The notes under the pieces were generated by a model. It worked only from the letters and a program-made list of their open reading frames with translations. It searched no databases and was not told the DNA's origin. Source: Scandinavium vulneris_A (GTDB lineage Bacteria > Pseudomonadota > Gammaproteobacteria > Enterobacterales > Enterobacteriaceae). Taken from it: DNA of 64,000 nucleotides. This document shows positions 1 through 8,158 of this stretch, one piece after another. Numbering within the stretch: the first letter of the stretch is position 1; each line of letters starts with the position of its first letter. The DNA lies in NCBI GenBank assembly GCA_046518185.1, contig JBKGRZ010000002.1, positions 496,001 to 560,000 on the forward strand, in the 5' to 3' direction. Made by a program: the position numbers and the translations under genes.

Positions 1-260
1 GTAAAAATGTGGCGAACATAAAATTTTTGGCTTTCAAAAAAGATGAGTGCAACCAAACGAAGCTCATTGTGCCCAAGATTAAGTACGTAGTACTTATCAA
101 GATATTTGAAATTATCCAGCGATGGGAGCATCGCCCTTAGATTCTGTGGTGTTTTAAAATAGCCTTTATGGATTAGGGCTCCCAACTCCAATAATTCCTG
201 CTCATGTTGTGGGAATTTCTGTGCGGCATCTGTTAAAGCCTTAAAAGCGATCAAGTGCAT
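1..260 (-). CDS. higB: HigB-type mRNA interferase toxin, 5' part (runs off window)
   Basis: Reading leftward from ATG at 260-258 the frame stays open for 86 codons to the window edge. The protein begins MHLIAFKALTDAA and contains GYFKTPQNLRAMLPSLDNFKYL and LRLVALIFFESQKF segments, which match the E. coli HigB (YgjN) family of translation-dependent RNases in the RelE superfamily. In E. coli higB-higA sits directly beside rlmG, as here; the antitoxin gene higA would lie beyond the left edge, downstream of the toxin, the reversed toxin-first order typical of hig modules. The 3' end is missing, so intactness cannot be judged. AT content is visibly higher than in the neighbouring genes, as is common for toxin-antitoxin modules. 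Confidence 0.85.
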   Translation of the reverse strand, partial: MHLIAFKALTDAAQKFPQHEQELLELGALIHKGYFKTPQNLRAMLPSLDNFKYLDKYYVLNLGHNELRLVALIFFESQKFYVRHIF

Positions 261-291
261 TCTTCATCACATCCGTTGACGAATTGAGGAA

Positions 292-328
292 ATAGTAACC
301 ACAAGTTGCCATTTTGGCAACTTGTGGT
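292..328 (-). promoter_or_regulatory. hig promoter buried in a perfect palindrome (probable HigA operator)
   Basis: A perfect inverted repeat has arms ACCACAAGTTGCCA (298-311) and TGGCAACTTGTGGT (315-328) around a 3-nt centre. On the minus strand TTGCCA (315-320) is a good -35, followed by exactly 17 bp and TACTAT (292-297) as -10. The promoter for the toxin gene 32 bp downstream is thus covered by the palindrome, which is what an antitoxin autorepressor would bind. The promoter is seen in the sequence; HigA binding is inferred from the family. Confidence 0.75.
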
Positions 329-434
329 ATCCAAAAAGATGCGCTTAACGTAGACCTGCGGGAGGGTTGGTTACCAACAAATTCGCACAAAATAGCGAGG
401 GGATTTGAGATTTTGCGGGCAGGGTTCCTGAATT

Positions 435-460
435 ACCCGACAGCAAGATCGCTGTCGGGT
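435..460. other. Stem-loop downstream of rlmG
   Basis: Perfect 10-bp arms ACCCGACAGC and GCTGTCGGGT flank a 6-nt loop 15 bp past the rlmG stop codon. Neither strand has a T-run after it, so it may be a Rho-type or mRNA-stabilising hairpin rather than a classical intrinsic terminator. The rest of 329-475 shows no gene. Confidence 0.5.
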
Positions 461-475
461 GACGATCATTCGCAG

Positions 476-1612
476 TTAGCGATTACGCCCTAATTTCACC
501 GCTTTGAGGATCACGAATTTCTGATTGGTGGCGATGGTGGTGCAGTTGCCAAAAATCTTCTTCAGTTTGTGGAAATAGTCGAGATGACGGTTGGCGACGA
601 TAACCAGTTCGCCGTTGATTTTCAGGCAGCGGCGCGCGTGGTGGAACATTTCCCAGGCGATGTTATCGGTCAGGGCGTGCTGCTGATGGAACGGCGGGTT
701 GCACAGCACCGCGTTGAAGCGGAACGGTTCGACGCCGGACAGCGCGTTGTTAATCATGAACTCGCAGCGATCCAGTGCTTCAGGCATGTTGGCTTCGACG
801 TTCATGCGGCTCGAACTGACGGCCATCGGTGATTCATCAACAAACACCACGTTCGCCAGCGGGTTACGTTCCAGCAGGCTCAGGCCAACAACGCCGTTAC
901 CGCAGCCAAGATCAACGATTTCGCCTTCCAGATCGCTCGGCAAGTGCTCCATAAAGAAGCGAGCGCCAATATCCAGCCCGGTGCGAGAGAAGACGTTCGC
1001 GTGGTTGTGGATGGTCCAGTTGGTCCCTTCCAGCGGCCAGCTAAGCACCTGAGAAACGTCTTCCAGCGCTGGCGCGTTGAAGGTGCAGTTAATCAGACGC
1101 GCCTTTTTCCACGCAAGCGTGGTGGTGGTTGGGCCGAGGATTTTCTCGAACAGCTCCAGCGTGGAGTTGTGAACGTCACGCGCTTTTGCGCCGCCGATAA
1201 TGCGGGTTTCCGGGGTCACTACTTCGCGCAGGGCGCGCAGCTGCTGTTCCAGTAACGCCAGCGTTTTCGGGATCTTAATCAGCACCACGGCCGGTGCCGC
1301 AGGGTATTCACCGGTGCTGTCGCGGAAGGTCACGCTGTTTTCCGGGATATCGTTGTGGCGCAGATTCTCACGGGTCGCGAGTTCGCTCAGGTACGAATCG
1401 CCGATGCTGTACGGCTGGTGTTCCGCCAGCGCACAGGCCAGTGCGCCGAAGGTATCGTTAAAGACGAGGACCGGGCCGCTGATGTCGGTACCGTCCAACT
1501 GTTGCAGCAGATATTCGTCTGCCGCTTCCCACGCTTGCAGCGGGCTAACGTCGTCCGTTTCCGGGAAACGTTTTAATGTCAGTGAACGAAAACCGTTGTC
1601 TGATTGGCTCAT
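476..1612 (-). CDS. rlmG: 23S rRNA (guanine-1835-N2)-methyltransferase RlmG
   Basis: Methylates the N2 of G1835 in 23S rRNA using S-adenosylmethionine. The 378-residue protein has the same length as E. coli RlmG; the C-terminal catalytic half contains the SAM-binding VDLGCGNGVVGL loop and the NPPF motif of N2-guanine/N6-adenine methylases, while the N-terminal half is the degenerate duplicated domain. The frame is open upstream to 1693, but the start at 1612 is chosen because it has a GGAGGG ribosome site and begins MSQSDNGFRSLTL like the known protein. It is divergent from ygjP with an 83-bp gap. Confidence 0.95.
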   Translation of the reverse strand: MSQSDNGFRSLTLKRFPETDDVSPLQAWEAADEYLLQQLDGTDISGPVLVFNDTFGALACALAEHQPYSIGDSYLSELATRENLRHNDIPENSVTFRDSTGEYPAAPAVVLIKIPKTLALLEQQLRALREVVTPETRIIGGAKARDVHNSTLELFEKILGPTTTTLAWKKARLINCTFNAPALEDVSQVLSWPLEGTNWTIHNHANVFSRTGLDIGARFFMEHLPSDLEGEIVDLGCGNGVVGLSLLERNPLANVVFVDESPMAVSSSRMNVEANMPEALDRCEFMINNALSGVEPFRFNAVLCNPPFHQQHALTDNIAWEMFHHARRCLKINGELVIVANRHLDYFHKLKKIFGNCTTIATNQKFVILKAVKLGRNR

Positions 1613-1695
1613 CGGCCCTCCTGGATGGTAAAATTCGGTGATATCCCCGATTGGGGGCGTGAGTATACCCCTTTTTTCTCTATTTCGAGACATAC

Positions 1696-2196
1696 ATGAG
1701 CGAACTGACGTATTTAAGCGGTTATCCCGAGCAACTCCTTGCCCAGGTTCGCACCCTGATTGCAGAACAGCGCCTCGGCGAGGTGCTGCAAAAGCGCTAT
1801 CCCGAGAAGCACGACATCACCAATGACAAGGCGCTGTGGGAATTTACGCAAAGCCTGAAAAACCGTTATATGCGCAGCGCGCCGCCGATCAATAAGGTGA
1901 TGTTCGACAACAAAATCCACGTGCTGAAAAATGCGCTGGGGTTGCATACCGCGGTTTCGCGCGTACAGGGCGGGAAGCTGAAAGCGAAGGCCGAAATCCG
2001 CGTTGCCACCGTATTTCGCCAGTCGCCGGAGGCCTTTTTGCGGATGATCGTGGTGCATGAACTGGCGCATCTGAAGGAAAAAGATCACAACAAAGCCTTC
2101 TATCAGCTGTGCTGCCATATGGAACCGCAGTATCACCAACTGGAGTTTGATACCCGGCTGTGGCTGACTCAACTTTCGCTGCCCGGATCTGCGTAA
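1696..2196 (+). CDS. ygjP: YgjP family zinc metallohydrolase (DUF45/WLM-like)
   Basis: 166-residue protein with a clear zincin signature VVHELAHLKEKDHNKAF: HELAH at 121-125 supplies two histidine ligands and a glutamate, and H131 the third ligand. E. coli YgjP has been reported as a UTP pyrophosphatase, although the fold resembles M48-type peptidases; the substrate cannot be read from sequence. It is divergent from rlmG, and 72 bp separate it from ygjR, so the K-12 gene ygjQ that lies between them is absent here. Confidence 0.9.
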   Translation: MSELTYLSGYPEQLLAQVRTLIAEQRLGEVLQKRYPEKHDITNDKALWEFTQSLKNRYMRSAPPINKVMFDNKIHVLKNALGLHTAVSRVQGGKLKAKAEIRVATVFRQSPEAFLRMIVVHELAHLKEKDHNKAFYQLCCHMEPQYHQLEFDTRLWLTQLSLPGSA

Positions 2197-2268
2197 GCGC
2201 GCACTGGTTTTGTCATGGTGGCGTGCTAAAGTGGCCGAAGGTCCCTTTTTCGGAGTACGTCAATTCTC

Positions 2269-3267
2269 ATGATACGTTTCGCAGTCATTGGCACAAACTG
2301 GATCACCCGTCAGTTTGTCGATGCCGCCCATGAAACGGGCAAATATAAGCTCACCGCCGTCTATTCCCGCAGCCTCGAACAGGCCCAGGATTTCGCCCGC
2401 GATTACATGGTGGATAATCTCTTCACTTCGCTGGAGGAGATGGCGCAAAGCGATGTGATTGATGCGGTGTATATCGCCAGCCCGAACTCCCTGCACTTCC
2501 CGCAGACCCAACTGTTCCTCAGCCACAAAAAACACGTCATCTGTGAGAAGCCGCTGGCGTCCAACATAGCGGAAGTGGAAGCGGCTATCGCGCTGGCGCG
2601 GGAAAACCAGGTGGTGCTGTTCGAAGCGTTCAAAACTGCGAGCCTGCCGAATTTCCTCCAGCTCCAGCAGTCGCTCGGCAAAGTAGGCCAAGTGCGCAAG
2701 GCGTTGATCAACTACTGTCAGTACTCTTCGCGCTATCAACGTTATCTTGATGGCGAAAACCCGAATACCTTTAATCCGGCGTTCTCGAACGGCTCGATTA
2801 TGGATATCGGTTTCTACTGCCTTGCTTCTGCGGTGGCGCTGTGGGGCGAACCGCACGGCGTGCAAGCCAGTGCCACGCTGCTGGAAAGCGGCGTCGATGC
2901 GCACGGCGTGGTGGTACTCGATTACGGTGATTTCAGCGTGACGTTGCAGCACTCCAAAGTTAGCGATTCGGTGCTGCCGAGCGAAATCCAGGGCGAGGAA
3001 GGTTCGCTGATTATCGAGAAAATTTCCGAGTGCCAGAAAGTGTCCTTCGTGCCGCGCGGCGGGAAAGCACAGGATCTGACTCAGCCGCAGCATATCAACA
3101 CCATGCTCTATGAAGCAGAGGTGTTTGCGCGTCTGGTGGAAGAGAATGAAGTCAATCATCCGGGGCTGGCGGTCAGCCGCACGACCGCGAAACTGTCGAC
3201 TGAAATTCGTCGTCAGACCGGGGTGGTGTTCCCGGCTGACGGTGTGAACAAGAGCCTGCCCGCGTAA
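2269..3267 (+). CDS. ygjR: Gfo/Idh/MocA-family NAD(P)-dependent oxidoreductase YgjR
   Basis: 332 residues. The N-terminal Rossmann fold starts MIRFAVIGTNWITRQF, with the family EKP motif in VICEKPLASN near residue 95, where the lysine is the usual catalytic residue. The C-terminal half is the beta-sheet substrate domain. The family oxidises sugars or sugar derivatives; the substrate of YgjR is not known. It sits between ygjP and alx as in E. coli, with a GGAG ribosome site about 11 nt before the ATG. Confidence 0.9.
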   Translation: MIRFAVIGTNWITRQFVDAAHETGKYKLTAVYSRSLEQAQDFARDYMVDNLFTSLEEMAQSDVIDAVYIASPNSLHFPQTQLFLSHKKHVICEKPLASNIAEVEAAIALARENQVVLFEAFKTASLPNFLQLQQSLGKVGQVRKALINYCQYSSRYQRYLDGENPNTFNPAFSNGSIMDIGFYCLASAVALWGEPHGVQASATLLESGVDAHGVVVLDYGDFSVTLQHSKVSDSVLPSEIQGEEGSLIIEKISECQKVSFVPRGGKAQDLTQPQHINTMLYEAEVFARLVEENEVNHPGLAVSRTTAKLSTEIRRQTGVVFPADGVNKSLPA

Positions 3268-3288
3268 AGCTGTGTAAAACAGAGGTTG

Positions 3289-3315
3289 CAGGCCATTGAC
3301 GCCATCCATGGCCTG
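3289..3315 (+). terminator. Weak stem-loop after ygjR
   Basis: Arms CAGGCCAT (3289-3296) and ATGGCCTG (3308-3315) with an 11-nt loop, followed by TAATATTTTG. It could end ygjR transcription or belong to the alx promoter/leader region. Confidence 0.4.
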
Positions 3316-3330
3316 TAATATTTTGACACA

Positions 3331-3519
3331 CGCAAAGGGGAGTAACTTGTTTGCCGGTGGATCGTCATTACGATGCGAAAGCATCCGGTCGCCGGGCAAC
3401 AGAAAAGAAATTTACTGTAGATTTCTTTTTTGTTGTAAGTGAGACCTTGCCGAAAGGCGAGGTCCGAGCAAAAAATCCTGCAACGGCTATCGTCTTTTGG
3501 ACGTTAGCCGTTTTTTTTT
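3331..3519 (+). promoter_or_regulatory. yybP-ykoY (Mn2+/pH-responsive) riboswitch of alx, with terminator platform
   Basis: The leader between ygjR and alx has the hallmarks of the E. coli alx PRE element: the conserved GCAAAGGGGAGTAAC block at 3332-3346, a GCCGGTGGATCG...GGTCGCCGGGC paired region, and the closing hairpin GAGACCTTGCCGAAAGGCGAGGTC near 3441-3464. An intrinsic terminator then precedes the ribosome site. In E. coli this RNA binds manganese and responds to alkaline pH to open translation and transcription of alx; the same role is inferred here. Confidence 0.9.
3483..3519 (+). terminator. Riboswitch expression-platform terminator
   Basis: AACGGCTAtCG and CGTTAGCCGTT pair around a TCTTTTGGA loop and are followed by a run of nine T (3511-3519), ending only 17 nt before the alx ATG. 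This fits a conditional terminator controlled by the upstream aptamer. Confidence 0.85.
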
Positions 3520-3535
3520 GCTTGAGGGAAAGTCT

Positions 3536-4504
3536 ATGAATACTGTCGGCACACCGTTTCTATGGGGCGGATTTGCTGTCGTGGTTGTCATCATGTTGGC
3601 GATCGATCTGCTGTTACAAGGGCGGCGCGGTGCGCACGCTATGACCATGAAACAGGCAGCCAGCTGGTCGCTGGTGTGGGTCACGCTGTCACTGCTGTTT
3701 AACCTCGCCTTCTGGTGGTATCTCGCGCAGACACAGGGTCGCGCGGTGGCCGATCCACAGGCGCTGGCGTTCCTCACCGGTTATCTGATTGAGAAAGCCC
3801 TGGCGGTTGATAACGTTTTCGTCTGGCTGATGCTGTTCAGTTACTTTGCTGTGCCTGCGGCGTTGCAGCGCCGGGTGCTGATTTATGGTGTTCTGGGCGC
3901 GATCGTGCTGCGTACTATCATGATCTTCACCGGTAGCTGGCTGATTTCTCAGTTCGAATGGCTGCTGTATGTATTCGGTGCGTTCCTGCTGTTCACCGGC
4001 GTGAAAATGGCGCTGGCGAAGGAAGACGATTCCGGCATTGGCGATAAGCCGCTGGTGCGTTGGATCCGCAGCCATCTGCGGATGACCGATAAAATCGAAG
4101 GTGAGCACTTCTTCGTACGCAAAAACGGCCTGCTGTTCGCCACGCCGCTGCTGCTGGTGCTGATCCTCGTCGAACTGAGCGACGTGATTTTCGCGGTAGA
4201 CAGCATCCCGGCTATCTTCGCGGTGACCACTGACCCGTTCATCGTACTGACGTCGAACCTGTTTGCTATCCTCGGCCTGCGTGCGATGTACTTCCTGCTG
4301 GCGGGCGTGGCAGAGCGCTTCTCAATGCTGAAGTACGGTCTGTCGGTGATTCTGGTGTTTATCGGGATCAAGATGCTGATTATCGATTTCTTCCACATCC
4401 CTATCGCTATCTCACTCGGCGTGGTGTTTGGGATCCTGATAGTGACGCTGCTGATTAACCTGTGGGTGAACCACCAGCACGATAAAAAGAAACTGGCTGA
4501 ATAA
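3536..4504 (+). CDS. alx: Alx, TerC-family membrane protein (manganese exporter)
   Basis: 322-residue inner-membrane protein of the TerC/Alx family with about nine hydrophobic segments. Conserved acidic intramembrane motifs are visible, including EKALAVDNVFVW and ELSDVIFAVDSIPAIF, which line the proposed Mn2+ path. E. coli Alx is implicated in Mn2+ export and is induced by manganese and alkaline pH through the leader riboswitch. The ATG at 3536 is chosen over an in-frame ATG at 3497 because the latter lies inside the riboswitch terminator and the former has a GAGGGA ribosome site. Confidence 0.95.
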   Translation: MNTVGTPFLWGGFAVVVVIMLAIDLLLQGRRGAHAMTMKQAASWSLVWVTLSLLFNLAFWWYLAQTQGRAVADPQALAFLTGYLIEKALAVDNVFVWLMLFSYFAVPAALQRRVLIYGVLGAIVLRTIMIFTGSWLISQFEWLLYVFGAFLLFTGVKMALAKEDDSGIGDKPLVRWIRSHLRMTDKIEGEHFFVRKNGLLFATPLLLVLILVELSDVIFAVDSIPAIFAVTTDPFIVLTSNLFAILGLRAMYFLLAGVAERFSMLKYGLSVILVFIGIKMLIIDFFHIPIAISLGVVFGILIVTLLINLWVNHQHDKKKLAE

Positions 4505-4509
4505 GCCCA

Positions 4510-4538
4510 ACGGCCCGGAGACTCCGGGCCGTTTTTTT
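4510..4538 (+). terminator. alx intrinsic terminator
   Basis: ACGGCCCGG and CCGGGCCGT arms around AGACT, followed by TTTTTT, 6 bp after the alx stop codon. Confidence 0.95.
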
Positions 4539-4726
4539 GTGGTTTATGTCAATTTATTGTTATCTGATAGTTAAAAAATAAGACACGGACGAAATTATCA
4601 GCACGTTCCCCTTCCCCATCGCCTGAACATCTTTATACTCATCCAGGCAAACATTTGTTACATCCTGTGAAATGCGACCGAAGAGCCGCCGGGATGGAAC
4701 CACATTACGACTGAAGGAAAAGTTTA

Positions 4727-5971
4727 ATGACTACGCAACGCCCCTCTGGCTTGCTGCAGCGCCTCGCTGCCGGCAGCCTGGTAAAACAAATTCTGGTGGG
4801 CCTGATTCTGGGTATTCTGCTGGCGTGGATTTCTAAACCTGCCGCAGAAGCCGTTGGCCTGTTTGGTACTCTGTTCGTCGGCGCACTAAAAGCCGTCGCT
4901 CCGGTACTGGTATTGATGCTGGTGATGGCCTCTATCGCTAACCATCAGCACGGCCAAAAAACCAGTATTCGCCCAATCCTGTTCCTGTATCTGTTGGGCA
5001 CCTTTGCCGCCGCGCTGACCGCGGTCCTGTTCAGCTTCGTGTTCCCTTCTACGCTGCACCTGAGCACCAGCGCGGGCGATATCACCCCGCCGTCTGGCAT
5101 TGTGGAAGTGCTGCGTGGCCTGCTGATGAGCATGGTGTCTAACCCGATTGACGCGCTGCTGAATGCCAACTACATCGGTATTCTGGTATGGGCCGTGGGT
5201 CTGGGCTTCGCGCTGCGTCACGGGAACGAAACCACCAAAAACCTGGTTAACGATATGTCGAACGCCGTCACCTTTATGGTGAAAGTGGTGATTCGCTTTG
5301 CGCCGATCGGTATTTTCGGTCTGGTCTCTTCGACTCTGGCCACCACCGGGTTTGAAACATTGTGGGGTTATGCGCAACTGCTGGTGGTACTGGTTGGCTG
5401 TATGCTGCTGGTGGCGCTGGTGATTAACCCGCTGCTGGTATTCTGGAAGATCCGCCGCAACCCGTATCCGCTGGTGCTGATGTGCCTGCGTGAGAGCGGC
5501 GTGTACGCCTTCTTTACCCGCAGCTCTGCCGCGAATATTCCGGTGAATATGGCGCTGGCCGAGAAACTGAATCTCGACCGCGATACCTATTCGGTGTCGA
5601 TCCCGCTGGGCGCGACCATCAACATGGCCGGGGCGGCGATCACCATCACCGTGCTGACCCTGGCGGCGGTCCATACCCTGGGTATTCCGGTAGATTTACC
5701 GACCGCTCTGCTGCTGAGTGTGGTTGCGGCGCTGTGTGCCTGTGGTGCATCCGGCGTGGCGGGCGGTTCCCTGCTGCTGATCCCACTGGCCTGTAACATG
5801 TTCGGCATTCCGAACGACGTGGCGATGCAGGTTGTGGCCGTCGGCTTTATCATCGGCGTGTTGCAGGATTCCTGCGAAACCGCGCTGAACTCCTCCACCG
5901 ACGTGCTGTTCACCGCCGCGGCCTGTCAGGCCGAAGACGAGCGCCTGGCGCGAGTTGGGCTGCGCAGTTAA
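4727..5971 (+). CDS. sstT: SstT, sodium/serine-threonine symporter
   Basis: 414 residues, the exact E. coli SstT length. Inner-membrane Na+:L-serine/L-threonine symporter of the dicarboxylate/amino acid:cation symporter (DAACS/GltP) fold: multiple membrane spans, a serine-rich FFTRSSAANIPV loop (HP1) and the GATINMAGAAI segment characteristic of this fold. The 190-bp upstream region has no competing gene; in E. coli the small RNA GcvB represses this mRNA, which was not tested here. Convergent with ygjV. Confidence 0.97.
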   Translation: MTTQRPSGLLQRLAAGSLVKQILVGLILGILLAWISKPAAEAVGLFGTLFVGALKAVAPVLVLMLVMASIANHQHGQKTSIRPILFLYLLGTFAAALTAVLFSFVFPSTLHLSTSAGDITPPSGIVEVLRGLLMSMVSNPIDALLNANYIGILVWAVGLGFALRHGNETTKNLVNDMSNAVTFMVKVVIRFAPIGIFGLVSSTLATTGFETLWGYAQLLVVLVGCMLLVALVINPLLVFWKIRRNPYPLVLMCLRESGVYAFFTRSSAANIPVNMALAEKLNLDRDTYSVSIPLGATINMAGAAITITVLTLAAVHTLGIPVDLPTALLLSVVAALCACGASGVAGGSLLLIPLACNMFGIPNDVAMQVVAVGFIIGVLQDSCETALNSSTDVLFTAAACQAEDERLARVGLRS

Positions 5972-5985
5972 TCCCCTGTTTTTCC

Positions 5986-6017
5986 AGCCCTTCTGCTAGC
6001 GTGCGGAAGGGCTTTCT
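5986..6017 (+). terminator. sstT terminator overlapping the ygjV 3' end
   Basis: AGCCCTTC (5986-5993) and GAAGGGCT (6006-6013) followed by TTCTT. The hairpin overlaps the last codons of the convergent ygjV, so it may serve both genes. Confidence 0.7.
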
Positions 6018-6562
6018 TCCTGCAAGTCTTCCTGCCGTTTTGTTTCCGCTTTAAACGGGTCAATTCCGCGTTTCTGCATCCGCCAGAAGCGAATGATGTT
6101 CAGGCCGTTCATCACCAGAAAACTCCCCTCAATCAGCGTGCCGCCAATCGATCCCAGCCAGAAGTTGTGGATAACCCAACAGGCTGTGGAGCACCAGATG
6201 ATGCAGCGCATCGTCAGGCCCTGGCAGCGGAACAGCGCCCAGGTACTGACCAGCGTGCCCGCCACCGGCAGAAGCTCCATCGGATGATGAAATTTGGCGA
6301 GGCCAATCCCACCGGTCAAAACGATAAACAGCGCCATCACCCACAGGCTACGGGTACGCAGGGTTATCAGGGTTCGGACGGCGTTGAGCATCGCGCTGGA
6401 ACCTGCGGGAAACGCGCCCATCAGGAAGAAATGCACGCCGATTATGGCGCTGTAGAGGGAAAGCTGTTTTTTGAATCGTCGCTCGTCGCGGTTGATGAAC
6501 GTTGTGATGCCCACCAGAAAGGCGATGACGCCGACGCCCTGGGCTAGCCAATACGCGGTCAT
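5996..6562 (-). CDS. ygjV: YgjV family inner-membrane protein
   Basis: 188-residue protein with about five or six hydrophobic helices and a charged C-terminal tail (KRGIDPFKAETKRQED). It belongs to the YgjV/imm-like membrane family of unknown function found at this place in E. coli. It lies between sstT and the uxaCA operon, transcribed with the latter's orientation but 74 bp after uxaA's start-side neighbour terminator, so it is probably a separate unit. Confidence 0.88.
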   Translation of the reverse strand: MTAYWLAQGVGVIAFLVGITTFINRDERRFKKQLSLYSAIIGVHFFLMGAFPAGSSAMLNAVRTLITLRTRSLWVMALFIVLTGGIGLAKFHHPMELLPVAGTLVSTWALFRCQGLTMRCIIWCSTACWVIHNFWLGSIGGTLIEGSFLVMNGLNIIRFWRMQKRGIDPFKAETKRQEDLQEESPSAR

Positions 6563-6585
6563 GTGAAGTCCTTTGGATGACGCAG

Positions 6586-6623
6586 AAAAAGAAACGGCGC
6601 TTCAGAATATGAAACGCCGTTTC
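6586..6623 (-). terminator. uxaCA operon terminator
   Basis: On the minus strand GAAACGGCG pairs with CGCCGTTTC across a 15-nt loop and is followed by TTTTT (6586-6590), 13 bp after the uxaA stop codon. Confidence 0.93.
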
Positions 6624-6636
6624 AGCTTAACGAGGT

Positions 6637-8124
6637 TTAGAGCGTGACGCCAGACTTAAAGATAGCCAATTCACGGAAATCGTTCTTTTCGTTACAGGTC
6701 TGCTTGCCGTTGGCAAAGTCGACGATGCTGTCGACAAATTCGCTCAGCAGCTCCGGCATCGCTTTACCGTGGATAAGTTGCCCGGCATCGAAGTCGATCC
6801 AGTGCTTTTTCTTCGCCGCCAGCTCGCTGTTGGTGGCGATTTTCACCGTTGGCACAAAACCGCCATACGGCGTGCCGCGTCCGGTGCTGAACAGCACCAT
6901 GTGACAGCCCGCCCCGGCCAGCGCACTGGTTGCCACCGCATCATTCCCCGGGGCGCTCAGCAGATTCAGGCCGTGGGTTTTCAGGCGTTCACCGTAGCGC
7001 AGCACGTCAACCACCTGGCTTGAACCCGCTTTCTGCGTACAGCCGAGCGATTTCTCTTCCAGGGTAGTAATGCCCCCTGCCTTGTTGCCCGGCGATGGGT
7101 TCTCATAAATCGGCTGATTATGGGCGATGAAGTACTGTTTGAAATCGTTGACCATGGTGACGGTCTTTTCAAAGGTGGCTTCATCGCGGCAGTGGCTCAT
7201 CAGGATCTGCTCCGCGCCGAACATTTCCGGCACTTCCGTCAGCACCGTGGTGCCGCCATTGCCAATCACATAATCAGAGAAACGACCAAGCATCGGGTTG
7301 GCGGTAATGCCGGACAGGCCATCAGAGCCCCCGCATTCCAGGCCAAACTTCAGCTCGCTGAGTTTGCCCGGTTCGCGTTTGTCGTGACGCATCACGTCGT
7401 ACAGCTGATGCAGGTGCTCCAGGCCCGCCTCCACTTCGTCATCCTGCTTCTGGCAGATCATGAAGTGCACGCGGTCGGCATCGAATTCGCCCAGCGTTTC
7501 GCGGAAAGCATCGACCTGGTTGTTTTCACAACCGAGACCAATCACCAGCACCGCCCCGGCGTTCGGGTGACGCACCATGTTTTGCAGCATGGTGCGGGTG
7601 TTAATGTGGTCGTCGCCGAGCTGGGAACAGCCATAAGTGTGGCTGAACAGGAACACGCCGTCGGTGCCTTCGGCATCATTCGTCTCTTTCAGGAAGCGGT
7701 TCTGAATTTGACGGGCAATACCGTTCACACAGCCAACGGTTGGCAGGATCCACAGTTCATTGCGGACGCCCACTTCCCCATTGGCGCGGCGATACAGCTG
7801 AACATCGCGATCGCCTGCCTGACTCAGTTCACTGTGTAATTCGGGTTGATAGCTGTACTCGTCCAAATCGCTGAGATTGGTCCGCGTGTTGTGGGAGTGA
7901 ATATGTTCCCCGGGCGCAATATCCGATAGCGCATGACCAATAGGCAGACCATATTTAACGACGTTTTCACCTTTCGCAATCGCACGCAGAGCAAACTTAT
8001 GCCCGCGCACGACGTCGGACTGCAACCGTACCGTCTGACCGTCCACGGTCACTTCCTGCCCCGCCGCGATGTCAGCCAGCGCGACGATGACGTTGTCCAG
8101 CGAATGGATTTTGATGTATTGCAT
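6637..8124 (-). CDS. uxaA: Altronate dehydratase
   Basis: Converts D-altronate to 2-keto-3-deoxy-gluconate in galacturonate degradation; an iron-dependent enzyme of the UxaA/GarD family. 495 residues, the E. coli length. The N-terminal SAF domain (about 1-100) is followed by the large dehydratase domain containing the Cys/His-rich FSHTYGCSQLGDDH and GLECGGSDGLSG segments. An in-frame ATG exists 15 bp upstream (8139), but the start at 8124 (MQYIKIHSLDN) matches the family. Second gene of uxaC-uxaA with a 34-bp spacer. Confidence 0.95.
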   Translation of the reverse strand: MQYIKIHSLDNVIVALADIAAGQEVTVDGQTVRLQSDVVRGHKFALRAIAKGENVVKYGLPIGHALSDIAPGEHIHSHNTRTNLSDLDEYSYQPELHSELSQAGDRDVQLYRRANGEVGVRNELWILPTVGCVNGIARQIQNRFLKETNDAEGTDGVFLFSHTYGCSQLGDDHINTRTMLQNMVRHPNAGAVLVIGLGCENNQVDAFRETLGEFDADRVHFMICQKQDDEVEAGLEHLHQLYDVMRHDKREPGKLSELKFGLECGGSDGLSGITANPMLGRFSDYVIGNGGTTVLTEVPEMFGAEQILMSHCRDEATFEKTVTMVNDFKQYFIAHNQPIYENPSPGNKAGGITTLEEKSLGCTQKAGSSQVVDVLRYGERLKTHGLNLLSAPGNDAVATSALAGAGCHMVLFSTGRGTPYGGFVPTVKIATNSELAAKKKHWIDFDAGQLIHGKAMPELLSEFVDSIVDFANGKQTCNEKNDFRELAIFKSGVTL

Positions 8125-8158
8125 ATCAACCAGCCTCAATGCCCGCTTCTGTCGCGGA

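Noticed and set aside
2260..3399. Open frame antisense to ygjR (379 codons)
   Set aside because: His/Arg/Gln-rich shadow of the codon-biased ygjR gene; no ribosome site or recognisable domain.
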